Notes under the pieces: model-generated
Databases searched by the model: none
What the model was told of the DNA's origin: nothing
Seen by the model: the letters and a program-made list of their open reading frames with translations, nothing else
NCBI RefSeq assembly: GCF_014643255.1
Contig: NZ_BMJI01000009.1
Span: 36,301 to 100,300 of the forward strand
Direction: 5' to 3'
DNA: 64,000 bases
DNA from: Tersicoccus solisilvae
GTDB lineage: Bacteria; Actinomycetota; Actinomycetes; Actinomycetales; Micrococcaceae
In this document: piece after piece, positions 35,313 through 43,870 of the stretch
Numbering within the stretch: position 1 is the first letter of the stretch
How the letters are laid out: every line of letters starts with the position of its first letter
Made by a program: the position numbers and the translations under genes

Positions 35313-36329
35313 TCAGCGCACCTCGATGCCGGCGCCGGCCACGGTGTGCCCGATGACCGGGTGGCCCGGCAGCTCCCCGACCACCAGCAGCCCGCCGGAG
35401 GTCTGGGCGTCGGCGAGCAGCAGCAGCTCGTCCTCGTCGATCCCGGGGCCGGTCCGCAGGTGAGGGCGCACCCAGTCGAGGTTGCGCTGCGTGCCGCCGG
35501 AGACGAATCCGTCCCGCAGGGCCTCGCGGGCGCCGTCGACCAGGGGCACGGCGGCGGCGTCGATCACCGCGCCCACCCCGGACGCCCGCATCATCTTGTG
35601 CAGATGGCCGAGCAGGCCGAAGCCGGTGACGTCGGTGGCGGCGCGCACGCCGGCCGCCAGCGCGGCCTCGGACGCGTCCCGGTTGAGGGCCGTCATGGTG
35701 GCGATGGCCGCGTCGAACACCTCGCCGGTGCGCTTGTGCCGGTTGTTCAGCAGCCCGACACCGATCGGCTTGGTCAGGGTCAGCGGCAGGCCGGCCTCGG
35801 CGGCGTCGTTGCGCAGCAGTCGTTCGGGGTCCGCGACGCCGGTCACGGCCATGCCGTACTTCGGCTCCGGGTCGTCGATCGAGTGCCCGCCGATCACCGG
35901 GCACCCGGCCTCGGCCGCGACCGCGAGGCCCCCCTCGAGCACCTCGGTCATCAGGGCCAGGGGCAGCACGTCCCGCGGCCAGCCGACCAGGTTGATCGCC
36001 ACCACCGGCCGGCCCCCCATGGCGTAGACGTCGGAGAGGGCGTTCGCCGCCGCGATCCGGCCCCAGTCGTAGGCGTCGTCCACCACGGGCGTGAAGAAGT
36101 CCGCCGTCGAGAGCACGGCCAGACCCTCCCGGACCAGGACGGCGGCGGCGTCGTCGCCGTCGTCCAGGCCGACCAGCACGTTCTCGCCCGTCTGACCGGT
36201 CAGCCCGGCGACGGCCTCCTCCAGCTCGCCCGGCGGGATCTTGCAGGCGCAGCCACCGCCGTGGGCGTAGCCGGTCAGGCGGACGGCCGGGTGCCGCAGG
36301 GGGGTGGACGGGGACGCGGAGCTGGTCAT
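35313..36329 (-). CDS. selD: selenide, water dikinase
   Basis: A 338-residue selenophosphate synthetase making the selenium donor for SelA. The N-terminal catalytic segment is GGGCACKIPP, with Cys in place of Sec, and GDDAAAVLV, NLVGWPRDVLPL and GGHSIDDPEPKYGMAVTG follow. It is convergent with the fdh operon and divergent from tRNA-Sec/selA. TACGCT (36341-36336) stands 6 bases before the ATG, so the mRNA is probably leaderless. Confidence 0.96.
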   Translation of the reverse strand: MTSSASPSTPLRHPAVRLTGYAHGGGCACKIPPGELEEAVAGLTGQTGENVLVGLDDGDDAAAVLVREGLAVLSTADFFTPVVDDAYDWGRIAAANALSDVYAMGGRPVVAINLVGWPRDVLPLALMTEVLEGGLAVAAEAGCPVIGGHSIDDPEPKYGMAVTGVADPERLLRNDAAEAGLPLTLTKPIGVGLLNNRHKRTGEVFDAAIATMTALNRDASEAALAAGVRAATDVTGFGLLGHLHKMMRASGVGAVIDAAAVPLVDGAREALRDGFVSGGTQRNLDWVRPHLRTGPGIDEDELLLLADAQTSGGLLVVGELPGHPVIGHTVAGAGIEVR

Positions 36330-36354
36330 GTCCCGAGCGTAGTCGCGCAGTGGC

Positions 36355-36360
36355 TAGGGT
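36355..36360 (+). promoter_or_regulatory. -10 box for tRNA-Sec
   Basis: TAGGGT seven bases before the tRNA 5' end at 36368. The short spacer also carries the divergent selD promoter. Confidence 0.55.
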
Positions 36361-36367
36361 TGACCCC

Positions 36368-36462
36368 GGAGGCGTCCGGGTCCTGGTGGGCCCCCCGGTC
36401 TTCAAAACCGGTGAGACCGAGCAGCTCGGTCTGGCGGGTTCGATTCCCGTCCGCCTCCGCCA
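36368..36462 (+). tRNA. selC: tRNA-Sec (anticodon UCA)
   Basis: Acceptor 5' GGAGGCG pairs with CGCCTCC (36452-36458), then discriminator G and an encoded CCA. The anticodon stem CCGGT/ACCGG encloses loop CTTCAAA with anticodon TCA, reading UGA. The D-stem is long (GGGTCC / GGCCCC), and the variable arm is an 8-bp hairpin (AGACCGAG / CTCGGTCT), both hallmarks of selenocysteine tRNA. T-loop TTCGATT is present. The eighth acceptor pair looks mismatched (T36375 opposite C36451). selA starts 25 bp downstream. Confidence 0.97.
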
Positions 36463-36487
36463 ACCATGTCCCGGGTGAGGAGGAACG

Positions 36488-37825
36488 GTGCCGCAGGTCG
36501 ATCCTCGTCGCCTGATCCCGCGCACCGACCGGCTGCTCGCCCTGCCGGCGGTCGTCGCGGCCCGGCCGCGGCTGAGTGAGCCCGTGCTGCTCGCCCTGGT
36601 GCGGGACGCCCAGCAGCGCGCCCGGAACGGCGACCTGGCCCCGGATCGGGTCGAGGACGCGGTCACCGCCGCGGTCGCCGCGCGCACGGCGACCAGCCTG
36701 CGGCCGGTGCTGAACGCGACCGGCGTCGTCGTGCACACCAACCTCGGCCGCGCCCCGCTGGGCCCCGCCGCGGTCGACGCGGTCACCGACGCCGCCGGGT
36801 ACGCCGACGTCGAACTCGACCTGCGCACGGGCGTCCGCTCCGCGCGCGGCGCCGGGACCCGCGCCGCCCTGCTCGCCGCCTGTCCGGCGGCGGCGGACGC
36901 CCTCGTGGTCAACAACGGCGCCGCGGCCCTCGTGCTCGCGACCACGGCGCTGGCCGCCGGGCGCGACGTCGTCATCAGCCGCGGCGAACTGGTCGAGATC
37001 GGCGCCGGCTTCCGGCTGCCCGACCTGATCGTCTCCACCGGGGCCCGGCTGCGCGAGGTCGGCACGACCAACCGCACCCACCTGCGCGACTACGCCGACG
37101 CGCTCGGACCCGAGACCGGCTGCATCCTCACCGTGCACCCGAGCAACTTCCGCGTCGAGGGCTTCACCGCGGCCGCCCCGCCCGACCAGCTCGCGGCGCT
37201 CGCCGCCGAGCACGGGGTGCCGCTGGTCACCGACATCGGCTCCGGTCTGCTCGCGGCCGACCCGGCGCTCCCCGGGGAGCCCGACGCCGCCACGACCCTG
37301 GCCGCCGGGGCGGACCTGGTCACCGCCAGTGGGGACAAACTGCTCGGCGGGCCGCAGGCGGGCCTGGTGCTCGGCAGGGCCGACCTCGTCGCCACCCTGG
37401 CGCGGCATCCGCTCGCGCGCGCGGTCCGCGCCGACAAACTCACCCTCGCCGCGCTGGAGGCGACCGTCGCCGCCGGCGAGACCCCCGTGGGCCGTGCCCT
37501 GCACGCGGATCCGGACCGGCTGCGTCAGCGCGCCGAGCGGCTCGGCGCCGCGCTCGGCGCGCCGGTCGTACCCCACGACGGCCGCGTCGGCGGGGGAGGG
37601 GCGCCCGGGGTGCCCCTGCCGGGCTGGGCGGTGCGGCTGGACGAGGCGGTCGCGGCGCCGCTGCGCACCGGGACCCCGGCGGTGCTGCCGCGCGTGCACG
37701 ACGGCGCCTGCCTGCTCGACCTGCGGTGCATTCCCGAGACGGACGACGAGCGCCTGCTCGCGGTGGTGCGGGCCGCCCGGTCCGCCCCGGGCCCCACCGG
37801 TCCCGGCGCGGACCGGACCCCGTGA
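36488..37825 (+). CDS. selA: L-seryl-tRNA(Sec) selenium transferase
   Basis: A 445-residue PLP enzyme that converts Ser-tRNA(Sec) to Sec-tRNA(Sec) with selenophosphate. The PLP lysine is in ASGDKLLGGPQAG; upstream are LNATGVVVHTNLGRAPL and TDIGSGLL. Length and motifs are normal for the decameric bacterial SelA. GTG 36488 is preceded by GAGGAGGAAC. Its stop overlaps the selB GTG. Confidence 0.97.
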   Translation: MPQVDPRRLIPRTDRLLALPAVVAARPRLSEPVLLALVRDAQQRARNGDLAPDRVEDAVTAAVAARTATSLRPVLNATGVVVHTNLGRAPLGPAAVDAVTDAAGYADVELDLRTGVRSARGAGTRAALLAACPAAADALVVNNGAAALVLATTALAAGRDVVISRGELVEIGAGFRLPDLIVSTGARLREVGTTNRTHLRDYADALGPETGCILTVHPSNFRVEGFTAAAPPDQLAALAAEHGVPLVTDIGSGLLAADPALPGEPDAATTLAAGADLVTASGDKLLGGPQAGLVLGRADLVATLARHPLARAVRADKLTLAALEATVAAGETPVGRALHADPDRLRQRAERLGAALGAPVVPHDGRVGGGGAPGVPLPGWAVRLDEAVAAPLRTGTPAVLPRVHDGACLLDLRCIPETDDERLLAVVRAARSAPGPTGPGADRTP

Positions 37826-39630
37826 TCGACGCGACCACCCACGTCATCGCCACCGCCGGGCACGTGGACCACGGCAAGAGCACCCTCGTGCGCGCGCTCA
37901 CCGGCATGGAGCCGGACCGCTGGGAGGAGGAGCGGCGGCGGGGCCTGACCATCGATCTCGGCTTCGCGTGGACCGTGCTGCCTTCGGGCCGGGACGTCGC
38001 CTTCGTCGACGTCCCCGGGCACGAGCACTTCCTCGCCAACATGCTGGCCGGCATCGGGCCCGCCCCGGTGGTGCTCTTCGTCGTCGCCGCCGACGAGGGC
38101 TGGCAGGCCCAGTCCGGCGACCACCGGGACGCCGTCGCGGCGCTGGGGATCGACCGCGGTGTCCTCGTCGTCACCCGGGCCGACCGGGATCCCGGCCACG
38201 GGGCGGACGCGCTGCGGCAGGCACGCGCCGAACTGGCCGGCACCGGGCTGCGGGACGCGCCGGCCGTCGTGGTCAGCGCCGTCGACGGCACCGGCCTGGA
38301 CGACCTGCGCGCCGCTCTGGACGCCGTGCTCGCCACGTCCCCGGAGCCCCCGACGACGGGCCGGCTCCGGCTCTGGGTGGACCGCGCGTTCTCCATCAGC
38401 GGGGCCGGGACGGTCGTCACCGGGACGCTGCCCGCCGGCACGCTCGCGGTCGGGGACCGCCTGGAGCTGCTCGGAGCGGAGGGGAACCACCGGGTCCAGG
38501 TCCGAGGACTGCAGAGCCGCGACCGGCCCCGCACCACGGCCGGCCCGGTGAGCCGCGTCGCCCTCAATCTGCGCGGGGTGACGGCGTCGCAGGTGAGCCG
38601 CGGCGACGCGCTGCTCACGCCGGACGCCTGGCCCTCGACGGACACGCTGGGGGTGCGGCGCGCCGGCGGCAGCCCCTTCACGGGGGCCCCGGAGCAGGTG
38701 ATGGTGCACGTCGGCACCGCCGCCGTGTCGGCCCGTCTGCGCTCCTTCGGCGACGATCACGCCTGGCTCGCGCTCACCCGGCCCCTGCCGCTGGTGCCGG
38801 GGGACCGGGTGGTGGTGCGCGATCCGGGCGCCCACCGCGTGCTCGGTGGGGCGCTGGTGCTCGACGCCGATCCCCCCGCGTTCCGGCGGCGCGGGGACAG
38901 CGCCCGGTGGGCCCGCCGCCTCGCCGCCATGGTCCCGGGCGGGGACGCGGTCGACGAGGTGGCGGCCCGTGGTGCCGTCGCGGCGGCCCACCTGTCCCGG
39001 CTCGGCGTCATCGCCACCCCCGACCAGGATCCGCCGGCGGGAGTGGTGGTCCTGGGCCCGTGGTGGGTGCACGCCCCGGTGTTCGCCGGCTGGCAGCAGC
39101 GGCTGCGCGCCGCGGTGCGGGCCCAGCACGAGGAGGACCCGCGGGCGGGCGGCCTCACCCACGGCGCCGCCCGCGATCTGCTGGCGCTACCGGCGGGTCT
39201 GCCGATCGACCCGGTGATCGCGGCGGCGGGGCTCGAGGAGGAGGGCGGCCGGATCCGGCTGCCCGGCACGCGTGCGGACCTGGGCGTCGCCGCGGCGGGT
39301 GTCGCCCAGCTGATCGAGCGCCTGACCGCCCTGCCGTTCCAGGCACCCGAGGCGCACGACCTGACCGCCCTGCGGCTGGGGGCCCGTGACCTGGCCGCGG
39401 CCGAACGGGCGGGCTCGATCCTGCGCCTGCGCGACGGCATCGTGCTGCTGCCCACCGCGCCTGCCCTGGCGATGCGCACGCTCGCCGGACTGGACCAGCC
39501 CTTCACGACGAGCGACGCACGTCAGGCGCTCGGCACCACCCGGCGCGTCGTCATCCCGCTGCTCGAGCACCTCGACGAGCGCGGCTGGACCCGGCGGCTG
39601 GACGCCGGGCACCGCACGGTCGTCCGGTAG
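37822..39630 (+). CDS. selB: selenocysteine-specific elongation factor
   Basis: A 602-residue translational GTPase. G1 GHVDHGKST (residues 13-21), G3 DVPGHEHF, and a switch region RRRGLTIDLGFAW show SelB rather than EF-Tu. After the three EF-Tu-like domains come the C-terminal winged-helix modules (about residues 380-600) that bind the SECIS hairpin. GTG 37822 overlaps the selA stop (GTGA). SelB delivers Sec-tRNA(Sec) to the UGA of fdhA. Confidence 0.96.
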   Translation: MIDATTHVIATAGHVDHGKSTLVRALTGMEPDRWEEERRRGLTIDLGFAWTVLPSGRDVAFVDVPGHEHFLANMLAGIGPAPVVLFVVAADEGWQAQSGDHRDAVAALGIDRGVLVVTRADRDPGHGADALRQARAELAGTGLRDAPAVVVSAVDGTGLDDLRAALDAVLATSPEPPTTGRLRLWVDRAFSISGAGTVVTGTLPAGTLAVGDRLELLGAEGNHRVQVRGLQSRDRPRTTAGPVSRVALNLRGVTASQVSRGDALLTPDAWPSTDTLGVRRAGGSPFTGAPEQVMVHVGTAAVSARLRSFGDDHAWLALTRPLPLVPGDRVVVRDPGAHRVLGGALVLDADPPAFRRRGDSARWARRLAAMVPGGDAVDEVAARGAVAAAHLSRLGVIATPDQDPPAGVVVLGPWWVHAPVFAGWQQRLRAAVRAQHEEDPRAGGLTHGAARDLLALPAGLPIDPVIAAAGLEEEGGRIRLPGTRADLGVAAAGVAQLIERLTALPFQAPEAHDLTALRLGARDLAAAERAGSILRLRDGIVLLPTAPALAMRTLAGLDQPFTTSDARQALGTTRRVVIPLLEHLDERGWTRRLDAGHRTVVR

Positions 39631-39689
39631 GGGTCGCCCGGGAGGAGCCGTCCCGCCGACCGGTGCGAGGGGTCGACGCGGTGCCGGTC

Positions 39690-40049
39690 TCAGTGGCCGG
39701 TGTCGCCACGCCCCGTCTTGCCCTGCAACCGGTCGATGTGCTCCGACGCCTGTGCCTTGGTGAGGTCCGCGGGCAGCTCCTCGCCGGCCTCCCGCGCCAG
39801 GGTGTCCAGGTAGCTGCGCTGAGCGCCGGTCATCGGCTCGTCGCCGGTGACCCACTGCTCGGGATCCTTCTCGGTGGTGCCGGGCTGCGGCGTGCTGGCG
39901 CCCAGCGTCGGACGGTCCCCGCCGGTGCCGGTGTCCTGGTTCTGCTCGGGGAACTGGGCCTGCGCCGGGTCGGTGCCGGACTCCGGTGCGCTCTCCGGGC
40001 GTCCCGCGGCGGGTAGATGCTGATCGGGTTGATTCGTCTGTTCGGTCAT
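39690..40049 (-). CDS. DUF3072 domain-containing protein
   Basis: A 119-residue protein with a disordered Gln/Pro/Thr-rich N-terminus (about 1-65) and the C-terminal DUF3072 signature MTGAQRSYLDTLAREAGEEL then LTKAQASEHIDRLQ. Short motif proteins of this family are widespread in actinobacteria and often stress-linked; function unknown. ATG 40049 is chosen because TACGCT lies 7 bases upstream and low-complexity content starts here. Confidence 0.88.
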   Translation of the reverse strand: MTEQTNQPDQHLPAAGRPESAPESGTDPAQAQFPEQNQDTGTGGDRPTLGASTPQPGTTEKDPEQWVTGDEPMTGAQRSYLDTLAREAGEELPADLTKAQASEHIDRLQGKTGRGDTGH

Positions 40050-40351
40050 GCCGGTCAGCGTAGTCGGCCCCTCCGACATCCCGCCGGGCACCGGCATCCG
40101 GCCCCGGCGAGGTGCCTCCGACCCCGTGTCTGCGTCGTGACGGCGACGGCATCCGCGGCCCGGACGCCCGCCGATCACAAGTTGATAACGACGCACTCTC
40201 GATTCGACGCCGGACGCATCGGGGAAACAATCGCGCACTAGGGTGGTGCCACATGTGAGACGCACCACTTACCGTTCAGTAGGGTAGTGTGTCCGTCAGC
40301 CCGGGGCCGTGTGGCCCGGGTCACTCGGTCAAAATCCATGAGGGAGGCGGA

Positions 40352-42142
40352 ATGCGTGTAACGCGTATTTCCAAGATCGTGGGAGCTGCCGCCATCGCGG
40401 CGCTCGCACTCAGCGCCTGCGGTGGCAACACCGGTGGCGGCAACAACGCCGCGTCAGGCAGCAGCACCAGCTCCGGCGGGGGGCAGATCACCGTCGCCGA
40501 GGTCAACGGGTTCAGTTCGTTCAACCAGTCCACCGCCAACGGCAACTCGGACATCAACGGCAAGATCTGGTACTCGACTCACGCCGGCTTCAACTACATC
40601 AGCAAGGACCTCGAGGTCGTCAAGAACGAGAAGTTCGGCAAGTACGAGAAGGTCTCGGACGATCCGCTGACCGTCAAGTACACGATCAACGACGGGGTCA
40701 AGTGGTCCGACGGCACCCCCGTCACGGCCGATGACTACGTGCTCGCGTGGGCGGTGTACTCCGGCTGGTACGACGACGCGACGCTGGACCCGAACACCGG
40801 CGAGGTCACCAAGGGCAACCAGTACTTCGAGTACGCGGGCACGACCCTGGGCCTGAACAACTCGAAGTTCCCGACGGTCAGCGAGGACAAGAAGTCCTTC
40901 ACGATCGAGTACACGGTGCCGTACGCGGACTGGGAGATCGCGTTCAACGCGCCCGAGGTCCCGGCGCACGTCGTCGCCAAGAAGTCCGGTCTGGCCGACG
41001 CGAACGCCCTAACCTCCCTCTTCAAGGGCATGAAGAAGGGCGACAAGGCGTCCCCGGCGCCGAAGAACGCCCAGCTGCAGAAGGTGGCGGACTTCTACAA
41101 CAAGGGCTTCGACAGCACCAGCCTCCCCTCGGATCCGTCGCTGTACCTCTCCAACGGTCCGTTCGTCGTCTCCTCCATCACCGACGGCGAGTCGGTGACG
41201 CTGAAGAAGAACCCGGACTACACCTGGGGCACGCCCGCGAAGGTCGACACCATCGTGATGCGCACCATCGGTGACACGCAGGCCCAGGTCCAGGCGCTGA
41301 AGAACGGCGAGGTCGACATCGCGGCCCCGCAGGCGTCGGCCGACACGCTGACCTCCCTCGAGGAGATCCAGGGCGCGCAGATCCAGAAGGGCGACCAGCT
41401 CGCCTACGACCACCTCGACCTGAACTACAGCGGGGTGTTCGCGGACAAGAACGTGCGCGACGCGTTCATGAAGACGGTCCCGCGCAAGCAGATCGTCGAG
41501 GGCATCCTCACCAAGATGAAGCCCGACGCGAAGATCCTCGACTCGCAGCTGTTCGTGCCCGCGCAGGACGGGTACGAGAAGGCCGCGCAGGAGAACGGGT
41601 CGCAGAACTACCAGGACGTCGATATCGAGGGCGCCAAGAAGCTGCTGGCCGGCAAGACCCCGACCGTGCGGATCATGTACAACAAGGACAACCCGAACCG
41701 CGTGGACGCCTACACGCTGATCGCGCAGTCCGCGACGCAGGCCGGCTTCAAGATCGTCAACAACGGCGCCGCGGCCAAGGAGTGGAGCGGCAAGCTCGGC
41801 GACGGCACCTACGACGCGACGGTGTTCGGGTGGACCAACCCGGGCGTCGGCGTGGTCGGCACGTCGCAGATCTTCGGCACCGGTCAGTCGTCCAACTTCA
41901 ACAAGTTCTCCAGCCCCGAGGCCGACAAGCTGATGAGCGAGTTGAACAAGACGACCGACGATGCCAAGAAGACCGAACTGCAGCAGCAGATCGACAAGCT
42001 GGTCTGGGACTCCAAGTACGGCCTGCCGCTCTTCCAGAGCTACGGCGTGGAGGCCTTCAGTGATCGCGTGACCGGCGGCGTGAACTACAACCCGCAGCAG
42101 TACGGCGTCTGGTGGGACGTCTGGGACTGGCAGCTCAAGTAA
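40352..42142 (+). CDS. ABC transporter substrate-binding lipoprotein, family 5 (peptide/nickel)
   Basis: A 596-residue extracytoplasmic binding protein. The signal peptide ends in the lipobox LSAC (Cys at about residue 23), followed by a Gly/Ser-rich linker; the mature protein has SBP_bac_5 features such as VKWSDGTPVTADDYVLAW and LDLNYSGVFADKNVRDAF. It binds oligopeptides or related ligands outside the membrane. GGGAGGCGG precedes the ATG. It is the first gene of the importer; a hairpin follows before the permeases. Confidence 0.93.
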   Translation: MRVTRISKIVGAAAIAALALSACGGNTGGGNNAASGSSTSSGGGQITVAEVNGFSSFNQSTANGNSDINGKIWYSTHAGFNYISKDLEVVKNEKFGKYEKVSDDPLTVKYTINDGVKWSDGTPVTADDYVLAWAVYSGWYDDATLDPNTGEVTKGNQYFEYAGTTLGLNNSKFPTVSEDKKSFTIEYTVPYADWEIAFNAPEVPAHVVAKKSGLADANALTSLFKGMKKGDKASPAPKNAQLQKVADFYNKGFDSTSLPSDPSLYLSNGPFVVSSITDGESVTLKKNPDYTWGTPAKVDTIVMRTIGDTQAQVQALKNGEVDIAAPQASADTLTSLEEIQGAQIQKGDQLAYDHLDLNYSGVFADKNVRDAFMKTVPRKQIVEGILTKMKPDAKILDSQLFVPAQDGYEKAAQENGSQNYQDVDIEGAKKLLAGKTPTVRIMYNKDNPNRVDAYTLIAQSATQAGFKIVNNGAAAKEWSGKLGDGTYDATVFGWTNPGVGVVGTSQIFGTGQSSNFNKFSSPEADKLMSELNKTTDDAKKTELQQQIDKLVWDSKYGLPLFQSYGVEAFSDRVTGGVNYNPQQYGVWWDVWDWQLK

Positions 42143-42174
42143 GCCGCCCGCTCCCCACGTGAGAGCCATCTGAC

Positions 42175-42214
42175 ACAGGGGCATCAGGATCTCTTCCGGT
42201 CCTGGTGCCCCTGT
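42175..42214 (+). terminator. stable hairpin between the binding protein and permease genes
   Basis: Stem ACAGGGGCATCAGGA with TCCTGGTGCCCCTGT: 15 pairs including one G-U, loop of 10 bases. Likely a partial terminator or mRNA stabiliser that keeps the binding protein more abundant than the permeases. Confidence 0.65.
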
Positions 42215-42282
42215 GGTCCGCAATCACCCGCCTGCCCCGGCGTTCGCCGTTCGCGTCGATCCGGACGAAAAGGTCAGTCAAA

Positions 42283-43821
42283 ATGCTCGCTTATGTTCTC
42301 CGGCGTCTGCTCGCCGCGGTGCTGATCCTGCTCGGCGCCTCGTTCATCGTCTACCTCCTGATGGCCTACTTCGGCGGCGACCCGCTCTCCGAGGTCCGCG
42401 CCAGCAACTCGCCCTCCAAGGACGCGCAGATCGCCCGCATCAGCGATCAGCTGCAGCTGTCCGTGCCGCCGATCTTCCGCTACTTCATCTGGCTCGGGGG
42501 AGCCGCCAAGTGCGTGATCCCCACGGCCTGCGACCTCGGCCAGAACGTCAAGGGCCAGGAGGTCACCTCCCTGCTCACGCTGGCGGCCGGCAACACCCTC
42601 CAGTTCGTCACCATCGCCTTCGTCCTGGCCATCGTCATCGGCGTCACCGTCGGCATCGTCACGGCGCTGCGCCAGTACAGCGGCCTGGACTACTCGGTGA
42701 CCTTCGTCGCCTTCCTCTTCTTCTCCCTGCCGGTCTTCTGGGTGGCCGTGCTGCTCAAGGAGTTCGGGGCGATCGGCTTCAACAACTTCCTGGCCAGACC
42801 GAGCATCTCGACCACCACGATGATCGTGCTCGGGGTGGTGATGGGCGCCATCTGGGTGCTGATCATCCCCGGCGGTCTTCGGCGCCGGGTGATCACCTTC
42901 GTCGTCGCCGCCGGCCTGACCGTGGCGATCCTCGCGACCCTCGTCGCCACCGACTGGTTCGCCAGTCCCGGCATCGGACCGCTGATGATCGCGCTGTGCG
43001 CCGTCGGGCTCGCCGTCGGATTCACCGCGCTGGTCGCGGGGCTGCGCAACCGGCGAGCCCTCACCGCGTCGTTGATCACCGCCGCTGTCGGCATCGTCTC
43101 CTACTTCGTCGTCCAGCCCATCCTGAACGCGAACGGCAACCCGCAGACCGTGATCATGCTCGGGGTGGTCGCCATCGTCGTCGGGCTCGCGGCCGGCTGG
43201 TTCGCGGGCGGGTACGACCGGGCGCAGAACATGCGCGCCGCCGCCCTGACGGCGTTCGTGACCTCCGGACTGATCCTCGTCGACCGGTTCATGCAGTCCT
43301 GGCCCGCGTACTACGATTCCCCGCTCGTGCACGGGCGGCCGATCGCGACCATCGGGTCCGAGACGCCGAACCTCAACGGTGACTTCTGGTTCACCGGTCT
43401 CGACAAGTACACCCACCTGTTGCTGCCGACGCTCGCGCTGATCCTCATCTCCCTGGCCTCGTACACGCGGTTCTCCCGGGCGTCGATGCTCGAGGTGATG
43501 AACCAGGACTACGTCCGGACGGCCCGCGCCAAGGGCGCCAACGAGCGCTCCGTCGTCGTCCGGCACGCCTTCCGCAACGCCCTGATCCCGCTGGCCACCG
43601 TCGTGGCCGCCGACCTCGGGGCCCTGATCGGCGGCGCCGTCGTGACCGAGCGCGTCTTCTCGTTCCGCGGGATGGGCACGCTCTTCATCGACGGCATCTT
43701 CGCCAGCGACCCCAACCCCGTGATGGCCGTGTTCCTCGTGGTCGGCGTGACCACGGTGCTGGCCAACCTGCTGGCCGACGTCGTCTACTCGCTCCTCGAC
43801 CCGCGGGTGAGGCTGCGATGA
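42283..43821 (+). CDS. ABC transporter permease (DppB-like), with an extra membrane insert
   Basis: A 512-residue DppB/OppB-type permease. N-terminal YVLRRLLAAVLILLGASFIVY and the C-terminal EAA-type loop SMLEVMNQDYVRTARAKGANE are typical. Members are usually about 310-340 residues; here about 170 extra residues near 190-350 carry four or five added hydrophobic segments (including MIVLGVVMGAIWVLIIPGG and TVIMLGVVAIVVGLAAGWF). AAGGTC precedes the ATG. Confidence 0.9.
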   Translation: MLAYVLRRLLAAVLILLGASFIVYLLMAYFGGDPLSEVRASNSPSKDAQIARISDQLQLSVPPIFRYFIWLGGAAKCVIPTACDLGQNVKGQEVTSLLTLAAGNTLQFVTIAFVLAIVIGVTVGIVTALRQYSGLDYSVTFVAFLFFSLPVFWVAVLLKEFGAIGFNNFLARPSISTTTMIVLGVVMGAIWVLIIPGGLRRRVITFVVAAGLTVAILATLVATDWFASPGIGPLMIALCAVGLAVGFTALVAGLRNRRALTASLITAAVGIVSYFVVQPILNANGNPQTVIMLGVVAIVVGLAAGWFAGGYDRAQNMRAAALTAFVTSGLILVDRFMQSWPAYYDSPLVHGRPIATIGSETPNLNGDFWFTGLDKYTHLLLPTLALILISLASYTRFSRASMLEVMNQDYVRTARAKGANERSVVVRHAFRNALIPLATVVAADLGALIGGAVVTERVFSFRGMGTLFIDGIFASDPNPVMAVFLVVGVTTVLANLLADVVYSLLDPRVRLR

Positions 43822-43870
43822 GCGCGGCCACCAGGATCACCGGCACGATCGTCATCCCCAGGAGAGCGTC

